The notes below the pieces were generated by a model. That model was not told the origin of the DNA and did no database searches. It worked only from the letters and a program-made list of their open reading frames with translations. From Volvariella volvacea V23 (Eukaryota > Basidiomycota > Agaricomycetes > Agaricales > Pluteaceae): a DNA stretch of 64,000 bases. Below, piece by piece: positions 32,826-45,149 of this stretch (positions are counted from its first letter, which is position 1; every line of letters begins with the position of its first letter). The DNA is taken from NCBI GenBank assembly GCA_000349905.1, contig KB722756.1, forward strand, positions 207,145 to 271,144, written 5' to 3'. Made by a program: the position numbers and the translations under genes.

Positions 32826-34859
32826 TTAGAGCGCAGACGCGAAGAGCATCTGGAAGCTTTCTGGATCGGCTTCTAAAATACGATCAACATGAGTCTAAAC
32901 GGGTTGTGTGGGGATATGATCAATGAGGCTACTGAGCTCTTGAGACGGAAAAACGCACTTGTATCGGTGGACAGGTGGACCGCAAAACTTCGCATGTAGA
33001 GCGAAGCGCCTTTTCCAATCCCGATGTATCTACCATCGACGACGCAGAAAACGATAACCAATCAGCGACTACCAGCGAAAGCCAGCGACATTGAGTTATG
33101 TTCTGTCATATACCTACCTTCCTCACTTTGCTCATCCTTGATACCCTTGACCCTATCAACAACCCTAACGATCCAGCATCTGCAAATCCCGTCTAAAATC
33201 GCTTCTGACCATCTCCCTGGGGTTCTTTGGTGGCATACTTGAATGACGACACTTAACGCCTCGAGTGCACGGATTTGGAGGTGTGCTGGAGGTAAGTTGG
33301 CTGTTACCTCCGAGTTGGCGCCAAGGATGAGAGCGGCATAGTTTGGTGGGTAAAGTATATGCACCAACTGCGTGACAATAGCCTTGGAAAGACAGCTTTA
33401 GTCGATTTTCCCATACACGCGATCCGCACAGGCGGGTTATACCACGAAACGAACCTTTAGATACCTGACACTGCCAATACCCAATTCTCTCACAACCTCC
33501 TTCAACCAAATCAACGAAACACCGACAATCTCCACCTTCTCTTCTGCATGAATCCATATACCACCTATGATACCTTCTCCCAGTACGTGACACAATTTGT
33601 CAAATCGATCTTGAGATCCGATGGAGGTGGTTTTGGCGATATGTAGGAGAATAGTGGGGAAAGTAACATTGAGGATGGAAGGTGTTAGCGGGTTGTTGAG
33701 TTGCGCCAGACAGGTTGTTAGGGACTTTTAAACGATTTGTAGGTGAGGTTGGGCGATAAATAGAGAGTAGAAGTGTAGACCTACGTTATAAATCAAGCCA
33801 TCAATGCCGGTCCGTTTCAAGACGTCTTTCGGGGCATTATCCAATAACGCATAGACAATCCTGACGCCTTGGATTTTGAATCGTACTTCATAGTCGTCCA
33901 AAAGTGTCATAATTGGCGGGATTATCAATGGCCATAGTGATTCATAAGAATCTGTCTTCAAGGTGCCACGTAGTAGGCAATAATACGAACACGGGCATGT
34001 GACGAAGGGTTGCAGGAAACGCAATACTGTGTCAATGCAAGAACACAACATACACTACAGCACAAGCATACCGGAACGTTAGCAACACACCACAAAACCA
34101 AATTGGCGATTCCGGGACTATCGTTTTTCCATTTCTGAGACTCGTAGTAGTCCTGTATGGCCAGCGGTCCCCCAGATGGTTTAGGGAGCTTACGACCTGT
34201 GATAAGAGAAATGTTCGGGTGAGGGTTTGATTGGAATATAGGTTTTATAATCTTGGATAAGATGGTGTGAAGGAGGGAGAAGGTGCATGGTATAAGGGAT
34301 AGTACATCTGGAGGCGAGCATCAGCTTATGTCTTGGCCGTCCTACAGGGAGCGGTGTGACACAACTCACGATCTGCAGCCTTCTTGAGTCTCTGATTCGT
34401 CCAGCCCTCTTCTACAACAACTGCAGCCTGACCCTCACTGGTAGAGCCTACATTCCATTCTCCAGAAAACCTCGCAACATGAGCGATGACATTCGATTGT
34501 TCTTCCAAAGTAAGCCCTTGGTGGGGTCCCAGATCATCATGCACTCTCTGATCTTGCATAGGCTCGACTTCGCGGCTCATGATTTCTAGTAATGTCTTCA
34601 ACTGGACCAACCCCTCATCAGCCTTGTCTCTCCACACCTTCCTCCTCTTTAATTGGTCTTTCAGCTCGACTTCTATATCTGACTCCATCTCGTGCTCCTT
34701 GTCTCGTGGAATTGACTCCAATGACGCATGAGAAGTGGGATCAGGCGGCGCAGAAGAGAAGGATGATATCGGTCTGGCGAACGAGTGTGGAATTTGCAGG
34801 TTGGAGAGAATTGCATGGAGCTTGTCGTTTCTTGGGGTCTGATCGTGCTCTAAAGCCAT
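32826..34859 (-). CDS. TTI2: TELO2-interacting protein 2 (TTI2 family)
   Basis: Seven exons: 34370-34859, 34072-34307, 33785-33955, 33455-33724, 33118-33382, 32959-33029, 32826-32894 (523 aa; human TTI2 is 508). It is all-helical and HEAT-like. Blocks that mark the family: GIANLVLWCVANVP, LWPLIIPPIMTLLDDYEVR, FKIQGVRIVYALLDNAP, VLKRTGIDGLIYNSL, HVLGEGIIGGIWIHA and RELGIGSVRYLK. Known role: with TELO2 and TTI1 it forms the TTT complex, an Hsp90 co-chaperone that matures PIKK kinases (ATM, ATR, TOR, DNA-PK class). The upstream Met in the frame (34880) is not an improvement. ATG at 34859 is the first that fits. Confidence 0.85.
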
Positions 34860-35181
34860 AGTGGTAAGAAGGAAATACAAAATCTATGCTTTCCTCCTGG
34901 TCCTTTTGCGAGAGGTTGGATCTACGCACATTGGTGTTAGTAGTCGCCGAAAAAGCCACGGTTGCCCGGGCCGGGACTCGGCATCCTAACAATCTAATCT
35001 GATAAAACGCCGAACCCAGCAGATGAACCTAGGGCAGCGACAAACAGTTTATCCGGTCGACACTGGTAAGCTAACGCTTCTCGTGCGGTTGCTCAATTGG
35101 TTGGCTTTCGGAGACTTGGATAAACTCAGAAACTCTGCATACATTCAATAGATCGCACTCAGACTCAGGCTACGGGGATAG

Positions 35182-36704
35182 TTAATTAGTCACACCATCC
35201 CTCTCCTTCCAAAGCTTCTCAGATTCTAACAACCATTCAACAGTCGCGTCAAGACTCTCCTTCCACCCAATCCACTCGTCCATCCCCAGTAATTCCCTGG
35301 CACGCGTATTGTCAGCCCTCGCAACAGGTGTTAATTTCTTCTCCTTGAGTTCTCCGTTCTTCGAGCCTTGGATATCATACGACTCCTCTGGGACAGCCGG
35401 AAGCCTATCCCTAAGCTGGATGAGCTTCTCGTAAGTACTCCACGGCCTGATCCCAAGTGAATATGCCCCCAGAAGCGATGATCCTCCTCTCCTCGAGTTT
35501 AGCCATGATATCTTCCACTGTTGCTTCAGTAGCCGCATCTCGCTCGATATGAGGAAGTTCAAGGGCACGGAGATGTGCCAAGGCAGAGTCCCTGACGTCG
35601 TGACAGTTGAGGGTTAAAACTGGTGGAATTTGGCCTAGCAAAAGCATATAGACGAAGGAACTGGTGGTCGGAGCATCCGGGCGTGGGAGGGCAAAATGGG
35701 GTGGATATGGTCCGTATAAGCTAGTCGGTAAGACTGATGATAAATGAGTTAAGTGCGGCCTACTGACTTTGCGATACAGGTAGAAAAGGATAATCACTTA
35801 CCTATGGCGAGATCAAAATCGGGCCTCTCGGCGGCGAATCGCAAAGCTGCCTTCTCAGCGAAGACTTTGCTTGCGACATAAAGCCACATGTCATTGTGTT
35901 CCCCGGCGAGGGCTTCTTCAACTGTAACCCTGCCTCAATCTATATACAAAATATTAGCACATGGAATTCATGAAGAAAAAAAACTGACCCTTTTCTGTAA
36001 GCACCCTGTCGGTGAACATTACCTGGAAGTCAGCTGAGACGTATTAACGTGAGTCTGTGCCAAGTCATCTGGGAGTTATGACTTACGATCTACGGTAGCC
36101 GCGAAACTGCTTGTAAGGACGAATTTTTTGACCCCTGCCTTGTAGGCCTGATTCAAGGTATGCAAAGCTCCTTCAATTCCTTTCTGTCCACATATTCAGC
36201 TGTACGGTTATTCTAGATATACGAAATCACGCACTTTAACCATCGACGCAGAGCCTCCTCCGTCAACGCGGGGTGTCGCAACATGAATAACGGCATATAC
36301 ACTTGTGGGGAGTATTGACACGTTGGTCAGTTGCTTCTCAGCAAAAGAGGGGTCACGATACCTTTCATGACCTCCGTCAAGTCATCAGAAAAGATGTCAT
36401 CAGCTTGAACCACTTCAAGCAAAGGGTAATGTTTCCCGACAGACTCTCGAAGGAGATCTAATTTGCTGTGGCGTGCAGTTCTGTCAAGTTATCTTGGTTA
36501 TGCAAGACAACTCTAACTGACAGCAGTATTAACATACCCTCTGACGGCATAGCCGGCCTTGAGCAGCTGGAACGCGACGTTGGAGCCGAGGTAGCCAGAA
36601 ATACCGGTAACCTACAAAAGTTGGGTGAAACGATTATTGGATCCAACGCGTGAGTTTCTCGCTAGACGTACAAGAACGAGCTGAGGTTGAGCTGGGGTAG
36701 CCAT
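35182..36704 (-). CDS. Extended short-chain dehydrogenase/reductase (dihydroflavonol-4-reductase-like), frame damaged
   Basis: Exon segments: 36672-36704, 36538-36611, 36362-36480, 36235-36301, 36087-36183, 35989-36033, 35802-35933, 35182-35733. It has the NAD(P) motif LVTGISGYLGSNVAFQLL, AVRGTARHSKLDLL, VYAVIHVATPRV, KKFVLTSSFAATV, the catalytic YVASK and VLPTSLYGPYPP. This places it in the extended SDR family of Gre2/aldehyde- or flavonol-type reductases; the substrate is unknown. There are two defects. The junction between 36362 and 36301 is off by one base for any GT-AG intron if K-G-V-Y is to be kept. Near 35440 the frame must shift by +1 to join GIFTWDQA to STYEKLIQLRDRLP. It may be a young pseudogene, or the assembly may contain errors. 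Confidence 0.75.
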
Positions 36705-38576
36705 GTTGAACTCGACCTCTGCACTCGAGCCATTTTATACCGCGTCCTCAACCACAACTTAGCAACTCAAGCTACAGCGTATCAACAACCAGGTTTAGCC
36801 CTAAACGCCTCAAGCAGAGAAACTTTTTCGAGAACATTCCTCTGAATAATCGGCCAAGGGGTTGGATGAACTTCTACCCAAACCTCATCAAGCATCTTAA
36901 CCGCCAGTACTGAGGTCTTCCCTCAGCTCTCTCCTCAAAATATCCAGGCGCGCTTAGTATTCTCGGGCCTTCTGGTCATTGATCATGATGCTTCACCCAA
37001 TACACGACGTCTATCTAACCGGTAAGCCCCATTTGGCGTGGATCCCCCTGAACGTTGAGCGCGACCCTTGCCCCATTTGGGTGTAGATCGTAACCCCCCA
37101 ACGATGTCCTCGGTACCGTCCTGGTCAAGGTCGACGCAAACCCTTGCCACAAAGTATACGCTGACGCGTCGAGAAGGCCTGACTAAGTGAAAAGACCTGG
37201 ATTATAAATTGGTACAGTGCTCTGTAATTCCCGTCAGTGTCGGGAGAGCGAGCAACCTGCCATATCAGTGCTAAAATTACCGCTGGTGAAGTTGACATGT
37301 AGTTTTCGGGAATACAGTACAGTGTGGTTGCCTGCGACAAGATTTCGGGAGATCCCAAGGACCCACAGCTGAGAGAGGCTCTCGTAAATATGTCCGCGGA
37401 GGAGTACGAGCTGTAGCAATATGCCCACACTGTGCACGATTGCTTTAACTTTTTGTTTGACTGCCTTTCGGCTCGGACGCACAGCGTAGATAGCTTGTAG
37501 ACATCAGCAATCCCACACCGACACTCTAGAAGCCTCTAAGCAGCGCAAACTTTGGCGCGAGTAAGTGTGAAGGGTCGAAACCTACCAGCACCATTTCCGT
37601 GTCATGAAGCTCAGGAACGCTATTTGGTTTCACCTGCTTGGTACACTTCAGTTTCGTTTTCTTGAGTCAACTACCCATCCCCCTATCGCTAGATTTTTGC
37701 AATTTACCACAAGTCAAAGACCAATCATGCACGTGCACAAAGTGGTATTGATAGTGAGTACAACCTATTTAACAGTTTCAGGAATGCTACGAACCAGAAC
37801 TCGAATAAAAATTTATTCTCGTCACCAAGGAAGGAGTTTGGGAGGAAACAGAGGCTCTGAAAATTGTACGTTCCACATAGCACCTCCTCTGTTACTTCTG
37901 TCTCCGGGTATTGACCCCCAGTTCGAGATGGTTTTTTTTATTGAGAAGAATACTTCCTGCAAAACATTCAACGCAAAATACACAGCGCGCAATTTCCGCC
38001 AACCCGCAAAATATTTAATCATCGATCCCAGTATTGGGAAACGCATAGAGACGGCCAATCTCGGAGTTACTATCTGCGAGGTCGTAGGTACGAATAATTG
38101 GTAGGAAGTGGGATACCCCAGGAATATATGGTCAATGACGGGAAAATGACGATGCTAGGAATCGAAACCCTACTAGCATATGTTGAGGCTATCCCTGTAT
38201 AATTTAAAGATCTTGGACCGCAACTTGAACTTTGCTGTGTCGACCTCTGCCGAGTTCCACTAGAATTTTTGCCCCAAGATATAACCACCAGCTATCCGTG
38301 TAGTAACATAAGGCATATGGAATGGAAGCTTGAATAAGGATTGTACAGTACGGCTGTTAGGTGGAGCTCTTTTGTACACTCTATCGGACTCTTCCAACGG
38401 GCATGGTAGTCGTAATATCGAATTCAAACTTTCACACCGATTGTAAACACAGAAAATCGAAGCCCGGTTAAAGTACTGAAATACACCACAGGACATTAAG
38501 TAAGTTACAACAGCCAAAATCGGACAGACCGATATGGAATTGAATCCCAAGGAGCGACGAATACAGACCTTATCAT
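36705..38576. other. Gene-poor stretch with small inverted repeat
   Basis: About 1.9 kb without a supported gene. The plus-strand frame at 37604-38104 (166 codons) has no recognisable domain. At 38152-38179 ATGCTAG and CTAGCAT form a perfect 7-bp inverted repeat around 14 bases. Nothing else noted. Confidence 0.4.
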
Positions 38577-40359
38577 TTACAACAAGAAGACGAAAACGTC
38601 GTCAATAAACGACCAGGCAGGTGCTTTGCCGCCATGGAATGCCAAGGTATCCTGTCCCTTTGCCTCAACCTCGAAGTGGTAATATGTCCAGGGACTGAAT
38701 CCGGGAGTAATGGTTCCCACTACATCACCGTTCCAAACGACCTCCACTTTCGCGTCGGCTTCCAAATCAGCCGAGCTAAAGCTACTTGAGTGGAAGAACG
38801 TGATGGTGTATTGCCTTCCTGGGATTGTGTCTAATGGTTTCGCATAAGTCAAAGTACCGGCAAAGTTGTCCGCGCCAGTAGCTGAACCGAGAATTCCGAC
38901 GCTGTTTCCGGAGTGGGCGTATGGCGTCCAATGGAAGATTGTTGCATCATCGAAACCGGTCGAGTCGGAAGTACCGATCCAGTTAGCTGATTCTGTACCG
39001 AAGCAGAAACTGGAACCAGAACACTTGCTGAATCCCTCAAAACCACCGTCGGCGAGAGCGGATTGTCGGCGGTAGCCACGTGAGAATGTGACTTTGAGAT
39101 CGCCCTGACCGAAGTTGGTGGCGGTGGAGCTATCCGAGGGAACGAAGTACTAAAGAAGTCACTAAATTAGAGACGGACACTCCGAGTAGGAATTTAAAAC
39201 GAACCATGCTGCAGGTGTATGTCGTAGGATTTCCGTTTACTACTGCACGCCAGATATTGAAGTATTGGCAAGCTCCTCCTTGGCCATCAGCTCCGCGGGT
39301 GTTGCAGAGGTTAGCACAGGCTTGAACGTCATATTTATCCAGGAACGCGAAACCCATATACTGAATGAAGGTTAAAAATAAGCATCCCCATGACAAAATA
39401 CCAAAATTGACACCTACTCCAGGGGAGTTATTTGCGCCGTCTTCAGGTCCAAATGTCAATTCATACCCCTCAGGAACAGTAGGGTCCACGAGAGCGTTAG
39501 AAGCCCACCCAGAACTTTCTTGAATGAAAGTCAGTCCAGATGGCAACGGAAGCAACTGTTGACCGCCAAAGTTGGTCTTCTCCGCCGCGGAGTGGACGTC
39601 TCCATAAACGGCACACTTCAAATTGGAAACCGGTAGGTCGTTATTAAGTTCGTAATACAAGTTGGCGAACACTGGATCAAACCAAGAAGTAATTGGTGAA
39701 GCGCGAAAATTAGGCGTGAGAGTTCCCAAATCAAGCAAGATTAAATGAACGTACCACATCCCTTGACACTGTCGCAGAAGCCCAAGCACGCGTCGATGTT
39801 GTAGGTGTCGTTTGACACAACGGTGTACGTCAGATAAGCTGTCCCTTGTATTGATGCGTCCCTATCAGCTGTTCCTCGTCCGGTGCCTCCGAAAATTTCA
39901 GTATAGTCAGCAACGTCTCTTCTCTGTAAGGTGCTCCCAGTCGTGATTGTGGGATCCGTGGTATCCCCGTGCAAAACAGCTAGTAGAGCATCCCCACTAG
40001 TCCCGGCTACGGTGACATTGCCATCAATAGCCGTGATTACGGTAGGTGGAACGTCAGAGCTCGGTGGCGCATTATCATTTGCACCCGTCTTTTGATTGAC
40101 AAGCGGGATGGTTGACATGATGGTGTCAATATCTGTTCCTGTACCGTCGAGGTTGAGGGGTTGGGGATCGCTATCTTGCTGAGCTTTTTGGGCAGGTGTA
40201 AGTACGGTAGCCCGAGTCCTTACACTGGCAGCTGTGACAATGCATCCGGCGATTATTGTCAATACATAGGGAACAGACGGGAGAGCTTGCGGGAAGTGGC
40301 ATACCCGATACTGTGGCAGCGAGGGATACGAGAGAGAATAGCTTGACGAAACTAGGCAT
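38577..40359 (-). CDS. Secreted 'fruit-body specific protein'-type protein
   Basis: Exons 40305-40359, 39755-40231, 39418-39671, 39205-39360, 38577-39149 (504 aa). A signal peptide is clear: MPSFVKLFSLVSLAATVSA, with cleavage likely before ASVRTRA. A low-complexity region to about residue 110 is followed by a Cys-rich section (YNIDACLGFCDSVKGCV, NLKCAVYGDVHSAAEKTNFGG, ACANLCNTRGADGQGGACQ, TTYTCSMYF). A C-terminal beta-rich domain follows (NWIGTSDSTGFDDATIFH, VVWNGDVVGTITPGFSPW, GGKAPAWSFIDDVFVF), resembling carbohydrate-binding jelly-roll folds. Agaricomycete homologues are often named fruit-body specific protein; their biochemical role is unknown. Cell-wall or extracellular location is inferred. 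The TATA box lies at 40435-40442. Confidence 0.82.
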
Positions 40360-40434
40360 GAGGCAGGAAGCTTATCCAAAGAAGTGGGGGTGTGTCCGTT
40401 TGTAGGTTGGAGAGTATTCGTCTTCTTCCTCCAT

Positions 40435-40442
40435 CTTTTATA
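40435..40442 (-). promoter_or_regulatory. TATA box of the fruit-body protein gene
   Basis: TATAAAAG on the minus strand, about 76-83 bp upstream of the start codon. This is the usual distance for the TATA-type genes in this window. Confidence 0.65.
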
Positions 40443-43400
40443 CGTACAAGGGAGGGGGGTTAGTTCCATCTGAGAAGAGAAACCCCTGGAAAGAATCGTG
40501 GCGATCATGGCATATATTCCGGAGATACACATGTATGGTGTTCCGTTGCATCACGATTGAGGGTGTAGAGCGACGCCTTGTGCCTTGATAGAACCCCAAA
40601 CGGACCTCAAAAGTGGAGATGATGATAACGAGAACCGAGGACTACATCACCGGACTGAAGGCTGCTTGATTGTATTCACTTGCATCAGATGGTGTTGAAC
40701 ACCAGCTGGAGTTACGGGTCTCTTTCATTAGCCAAATTTGGGAACTATGCATCGCACATACGAATGACCGGTGGCAGAGATTATTATGGAACTAAAATGT
40801 CCTGATGGAGACGTCGGAATCAAAGAAAGGTTGCAGAACAGGTTTCACTGCCTTAGATGTGCTGGGTCTTGAACTCCGTGGAAGACACTAGAGCGAATTT
40901 CAAACGGTAGCTCTTTGAACTGGATCCCCATATCTCTTCCTAGTCACTTCTCCGTCGTGGGCGTGGACCTATTGATTCAGGACATGAAAGCGCCCATGAG
41001 GATCGAGAAGATTACAGCATTGTCAAGTCAATGGGGAAAGACAACTCACCCAGCACACGCTAGGTTATCCCTCAATGAGGCAAGAGACAGTGGGACTAGG
41101 TCGCCTCACCGTGGCCTCCCCCCAGCTCGTTTGATGCTTCCTAACAAAGAAGCATCACGTGTACTTCATAAGTAGCTCGAGCTGTCAAGTCATCCTGATG
41201 GCTTTGTGCCATGATGCTGTATACCAAAGTTTTAATCACAGCAGCAAAGGAAAGCAAAGTACCTGCCTGATGTCTACTTGGAACCCTCTGGGTCGCCTGA
41301 TTTTGCGTAGCATTCCAGCTTTCGTGTCTCGCGTGCTTGCCGGGGTGGAGTTTTTATCATCACCCTCAACCGACCAGGAAATGGAAGCTCCTCGCCCTTG
41401 TTTACGCTTCCTCCAGGCCCCCTGCTGCTGAATCTTGCGTTTCGCACGTAGCTCGTGTCGAACGCTGGCAGATGGCATGTCAAGCTCCAGAATCCGTGTA
41501 AAGACGGGGAACTGTGCTACGACAATGAGCCAGCCGAGGGTCTTCTCGCCCTGAACGCGTGCTCACATACCAAACAGCTGGTGCTGAATACCTTTATGCT
41601 ATGTCATCTGGCAGGCATTATTCCCATAATTAAATTGCCTATGATACACATCGCCACGGGGTATGTTAAAGATCCCTAGTTATTCGGAAGAACTGAGTCC
41701 CGGTGTTCGTGACGAAATTAGACATGGGATGCGTATTCCACTCTGGGGAAGGCTGGAGGGGTGCCATTGTCGGACCTTGATGGAGGAAGAGAGGTGGAAC
41801 GGTGCATCTTGAGATATAGATGCCACGAAGCCATTCGAGAACGTACCTAAGGACATGTACCTTGAGCTTCTGGTGCAATAGTTTATCCTTGGACAAGATA
41901 TTTAATTTTTAGGACCGGATGATTACGAGTGGCTAGTTCCAGTACATACGGACACGGAAGCGCTAGAGTGATCCCTTTTCCCATTGCAAGCCTAGAAATA
42001 CTCGGCCACGTGGTCCAGGTCTGATAGACAATTTCAAAAGATCCATGAGTGAAAACGGGTGCACTCGTAGAGAAATGGGATAAGGGCAGGGAGCTAGGCT
42101 ATATGCGCACGTTCGAGGTGAATTCCGTCAAATTTTTTCCGTGGCTGAAGCGACAAGGCGAGGCAGGGGTGGGAGCAAGGCACCGTGCTTGACGTGGGCA
42201 CCTACACTGCCTCGATGCAAAGCAGCATGTGCAGAACCTAGGACGAACAAAATCCTGATAGCACATAATAGATTCGACAGATCATAAGCAGAGACACCTA
42301 AGCGGCGTTCGTCCATTTAAGTCCATTTTTTCCCCAAGAAGTCAACGAACTGCGGCGTACCTCCAAGTTCGATGCGCATCTCGGTCAGAAGATTGGCCCG
42401 CTAAACATTTCTATTCATTGACCGCGCCTGCTGTGTCGTGGAATTATACAGGGCTGCCGTGCTACTGGAAATCGAGGAAGAAAATGACCCATGGAGCAGC
42501 ATAAGCGCTGCCATTTTCCGCGCATTCAAGTAGCCTGGGGGCCGATTCGGACAGCTCCTCAGGCTGTGGTCTAGAAGATCCAAAAAAAATGTCCAGGATT
42601 CAACATAAAAAGCCTAAGCGAAGTCAAAGAACAACGAATGATAGGGCGAGGAGAGGGTTGAACCATAAGCAGTCCAGATATCGATGAACAATCCGTGTGG
42701 ACGATGGAGAAGACAGACGAACGACATGCCTTTGACACACAGGATGGAAGAGACAAACTTGACCAAATTCAGGATATTGCCGAGGAAGGGCTAGGTTTGG
42801 GTGAATATGGTAGGCTGATGGGCCGTCCCTCGGATTGGAGAGTATCCGACTTGTCTATCTGTGGATGCACTCCTGGAATACAGGGGCATGAATAAAGGAA
42901 GGGGGAGGGCCTAGTAAATAGTGAATCAGATCATCAACATGCACCCACCGCATACTGCATACTTTCAGTTCATGCATAATGTACCACCAGCATCTGGGGA
43001 AGCCATGCACATGTTCGAGCATTACGCGCAATGGTTTCGCATGCTCCATTTTCAATGCACTGACCCCACCGCTTAACCCAGAACGTCCGATGAGACAGGT
43101 TCCAAGCGCACAGGGTACCTGTAGACTTGCCATCGGTTAGACTAGAAAACGACTCGACGAGGGCCCGGGTCTGGGCATCGACGAATCCAAGGCAGCAACT
43201 TCTGGGAAGGAACCCGACTCGCCTAGCACGATCACCACGATTGAGAACCTCTAGGTTATCGACAAGGCGGTTGAAACCTTCAATGTTCCTAGTTCCCTCG
43301 CCTAGCGAGCGGCAAGGGTGTACTGGCATTGATACTGTTCAATCTTACCACTAAGATCCCTACCCCAGGCCCAGGCTGACGTCGCTAAGCTCGCAGGAGG

Positions 43401-44196
43401 GGGTTGGATCTGGAGCGTTATTCTGGATACCTCGATGTCGAGGAAGTGGATACCTTCGTCTTCAGCTACCCGGCCATTTCTAGGCTCATACGAGGCTTAA
43501 TAGTGCCGGCGAAGCGCTGGCGTTCTTTTTAATTTTAGCTTAGGGGATGGGTGCCTTATTAGTCCTTCACCCTGGGCATCGACCACGGAAGCGAGTGTAT
43601 ATGCCTTTATCGAAGTTGCTAGAAAACGAAGAGAGGTGCCCGTTCAGTGGGTGTCATCAGTGAGGATCCAGACGCCACGAACCAAGCTCATGGTGATGCA
43701 GCTGTCCTCGTTGGGGTCAAGCAATGGCACTAGAGTCAAAGCCTCCTTTAATTAAATTCCATCTATATCTCTAAGAAAGCTCATTCCGTATATTCGTCGG
43801 TCTAGACCAACGTCATCAACGTGTAAGTAAAGAAGACATTAGTAAACACCAAGAAGCCGGGAAGAGGGCAACAAGGAGTATCGTAGGGTATGTTAATGGC
43901 TCGCCATAAAAGATGCTTCAATACCCTCTAGCTCTTGGTTAGACATGCGACCAGCGAAGGTGTTGATGTAAACGGGATAGGCAAAAAGAGGCGCAGCCGG
44001 TAGAAAGAAAGAACAAGTAACGTGATAAGCAATGGAATGAACTAAACCCAAGGTATCATAACAGTCCCAAATGAAGTGGAGGATGTAGAGAATTGTGTTG
44101 ATTCATGATGGTGGGAAGATCATTGGCGGTAATCAATGCCACCAACGTCATCATGGAACTCTACTTCTCCGATCGTCTAATTCAGGTCAGATGAAT
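40443..44196. other. 3.75-kb stretch without a supported gene
   Basis: Only short frames are present. The longest is 42970-43329 on the minus strand (119 codons), which shows no family motif, signal peptide or membrane helix. Base composition is not unusual. It may hold decayed genes or regulatory DNA of the flanking secreted-protein genes; nothing specific can be supported. Confidence 0.4.
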
Positions 44197-45149
44197 TTAG
44201 AGCTCATCGCAGAAAGGGAGGCTCTCGTCGTTAGGATCACCCTCAATGATTTCGTAGTCGGGGGTAGAGCCCTCAGGAGGAGCTTCAGGCTGAGGAGTTT
44301 CGGGCTGAGGAGCAGGTTCAGGAGCAGGCTGAGGAGTGACCTCGGGGGCAGCGGGAGCGGGAGTGGTGGCGACCTCCGGAACGTGGGTGGATAAGACGGT
44401 GGTGGTTTCGGGAGGATGAGCGGGGGTAGCAGTGACAGGAATGACAGCTGCTGGCGGTTCATAGCCTGCAGGCGCAGGTGGGACGATGACTTGTCCAGCA
44501 ACGCAAAGAACCTGTGGATTCATAGACATTAGCACACAACCAAAAAAATTAACTTTCGCAAGAAGGGGCAAGGGACACCGGCAAGGCCGGTGTGAGAAGC
44601 GGGAATCGCGTGGAGAGAAGGGGGAGTTAGAACAAGCGCCTGAGTGACTCGCCTCGCCGATGTAGATGTTGTCACAAGCCTCATTGATCTGAGGGTTGTT
44701 CAAGTAGAGTATGGTGGAGTTGATGCCATGCGCGGCTTGAATTCCCTCGCAAGTGTCGTCACGTCTGACCACGTAGGTGGTGGAGCAGTCTTCACCCTCG
44801 TATCCAAGGCAAATGGAGCTTCCAGGGACGAGGTTGGTGCATTGAGAGTTGATGATGTCCTCGTTAATGACGGCAAGTTGATACCTAAAATAGAATATGT
44901 CAATATCGAGTTTCACGTAACATGCAAATCACACATACGTGGAGACGCTCTTTGCAGCAGAAATGCTGTCACAGATATCACCCTCCTTCACGGTGTAGGA
45001 GCGCAAGCAGGAGGATCCGGCAGAAACGGCTATTCAAGAAAACGAACCAAATCCATCAGTAACGAGGGGGGAAGGAAAAGAAAAGCAAACTGACTCCGGG
45101 CCAAAAGAGGAGCAGCGAAAATGGCAGCAGTCAAAGCCTTATTGAACAT
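44197..45149 (-). CDS. Secreted LysM-domain (CBM50) protein
   Basis: Exons 45095-45149, 44939-45029, 44653-44884, 44197-44511 (230 aa). Signal peptide: MFNKALTAAIFAAPLLARTVSA. Two LysM domains follow: SYTVKEGDICDSISAAKSVS to VPGSSICLG, and TYVVRRDDTCEGIQAAHGIN to IYIGEVLCV. The C-terminal half is Pro/Ala/Glu-rich (repeated PAPEP, PQPE types) and acidic at the end. Known role: fungal LysM proteins bind chitin oligomers, protecting hyphae or masking them from host recognition. Here the lifestyle of the fungus is unknown, so an effector role is only possible. The last intron (44512-44652) is GC-AG, 141 nt long and without stop codons. If retained, it adds 47 residues between the second LysM and the tail. 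Confidence 0.85.
44512..44652 (-). other. GC-AG intron without stop codons in the LysM gene
   Basis: The donor reads GAG|GCGAGT and the acceptor CCACAG|GTT; length 141 nt, a multiple of three, open in frame. Splicing is favoured because family members run from the second LysM directly into LCVAGQV. It holds an 8-bp perfect hairpin (ACACCGGC / GCCGGTGT) near 44576-44594. Confidence 0.6.

Noticed and set aside
37604..38104. 166-codon plus-strand open frame
   Set aside because: Composition looks random, with no motif and no intron-exon pattern; it is AT-rich intergenic DNA.
38150..38180. A tRNA T-arm-like sequence (GTTTCGATTCC on the minus strand)
   Set aside because: The loop has one base too many, and no matching acceptor, D-arm or anticodon arm could be found. 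The flanks form a simple 7-bp inverted repeat instead.
42970..43329. 119-codon minus-strand open frame in the gene-poor stretch
   Set aside because: No recognisable family or secretion signal. It is reported only as part of the gap.
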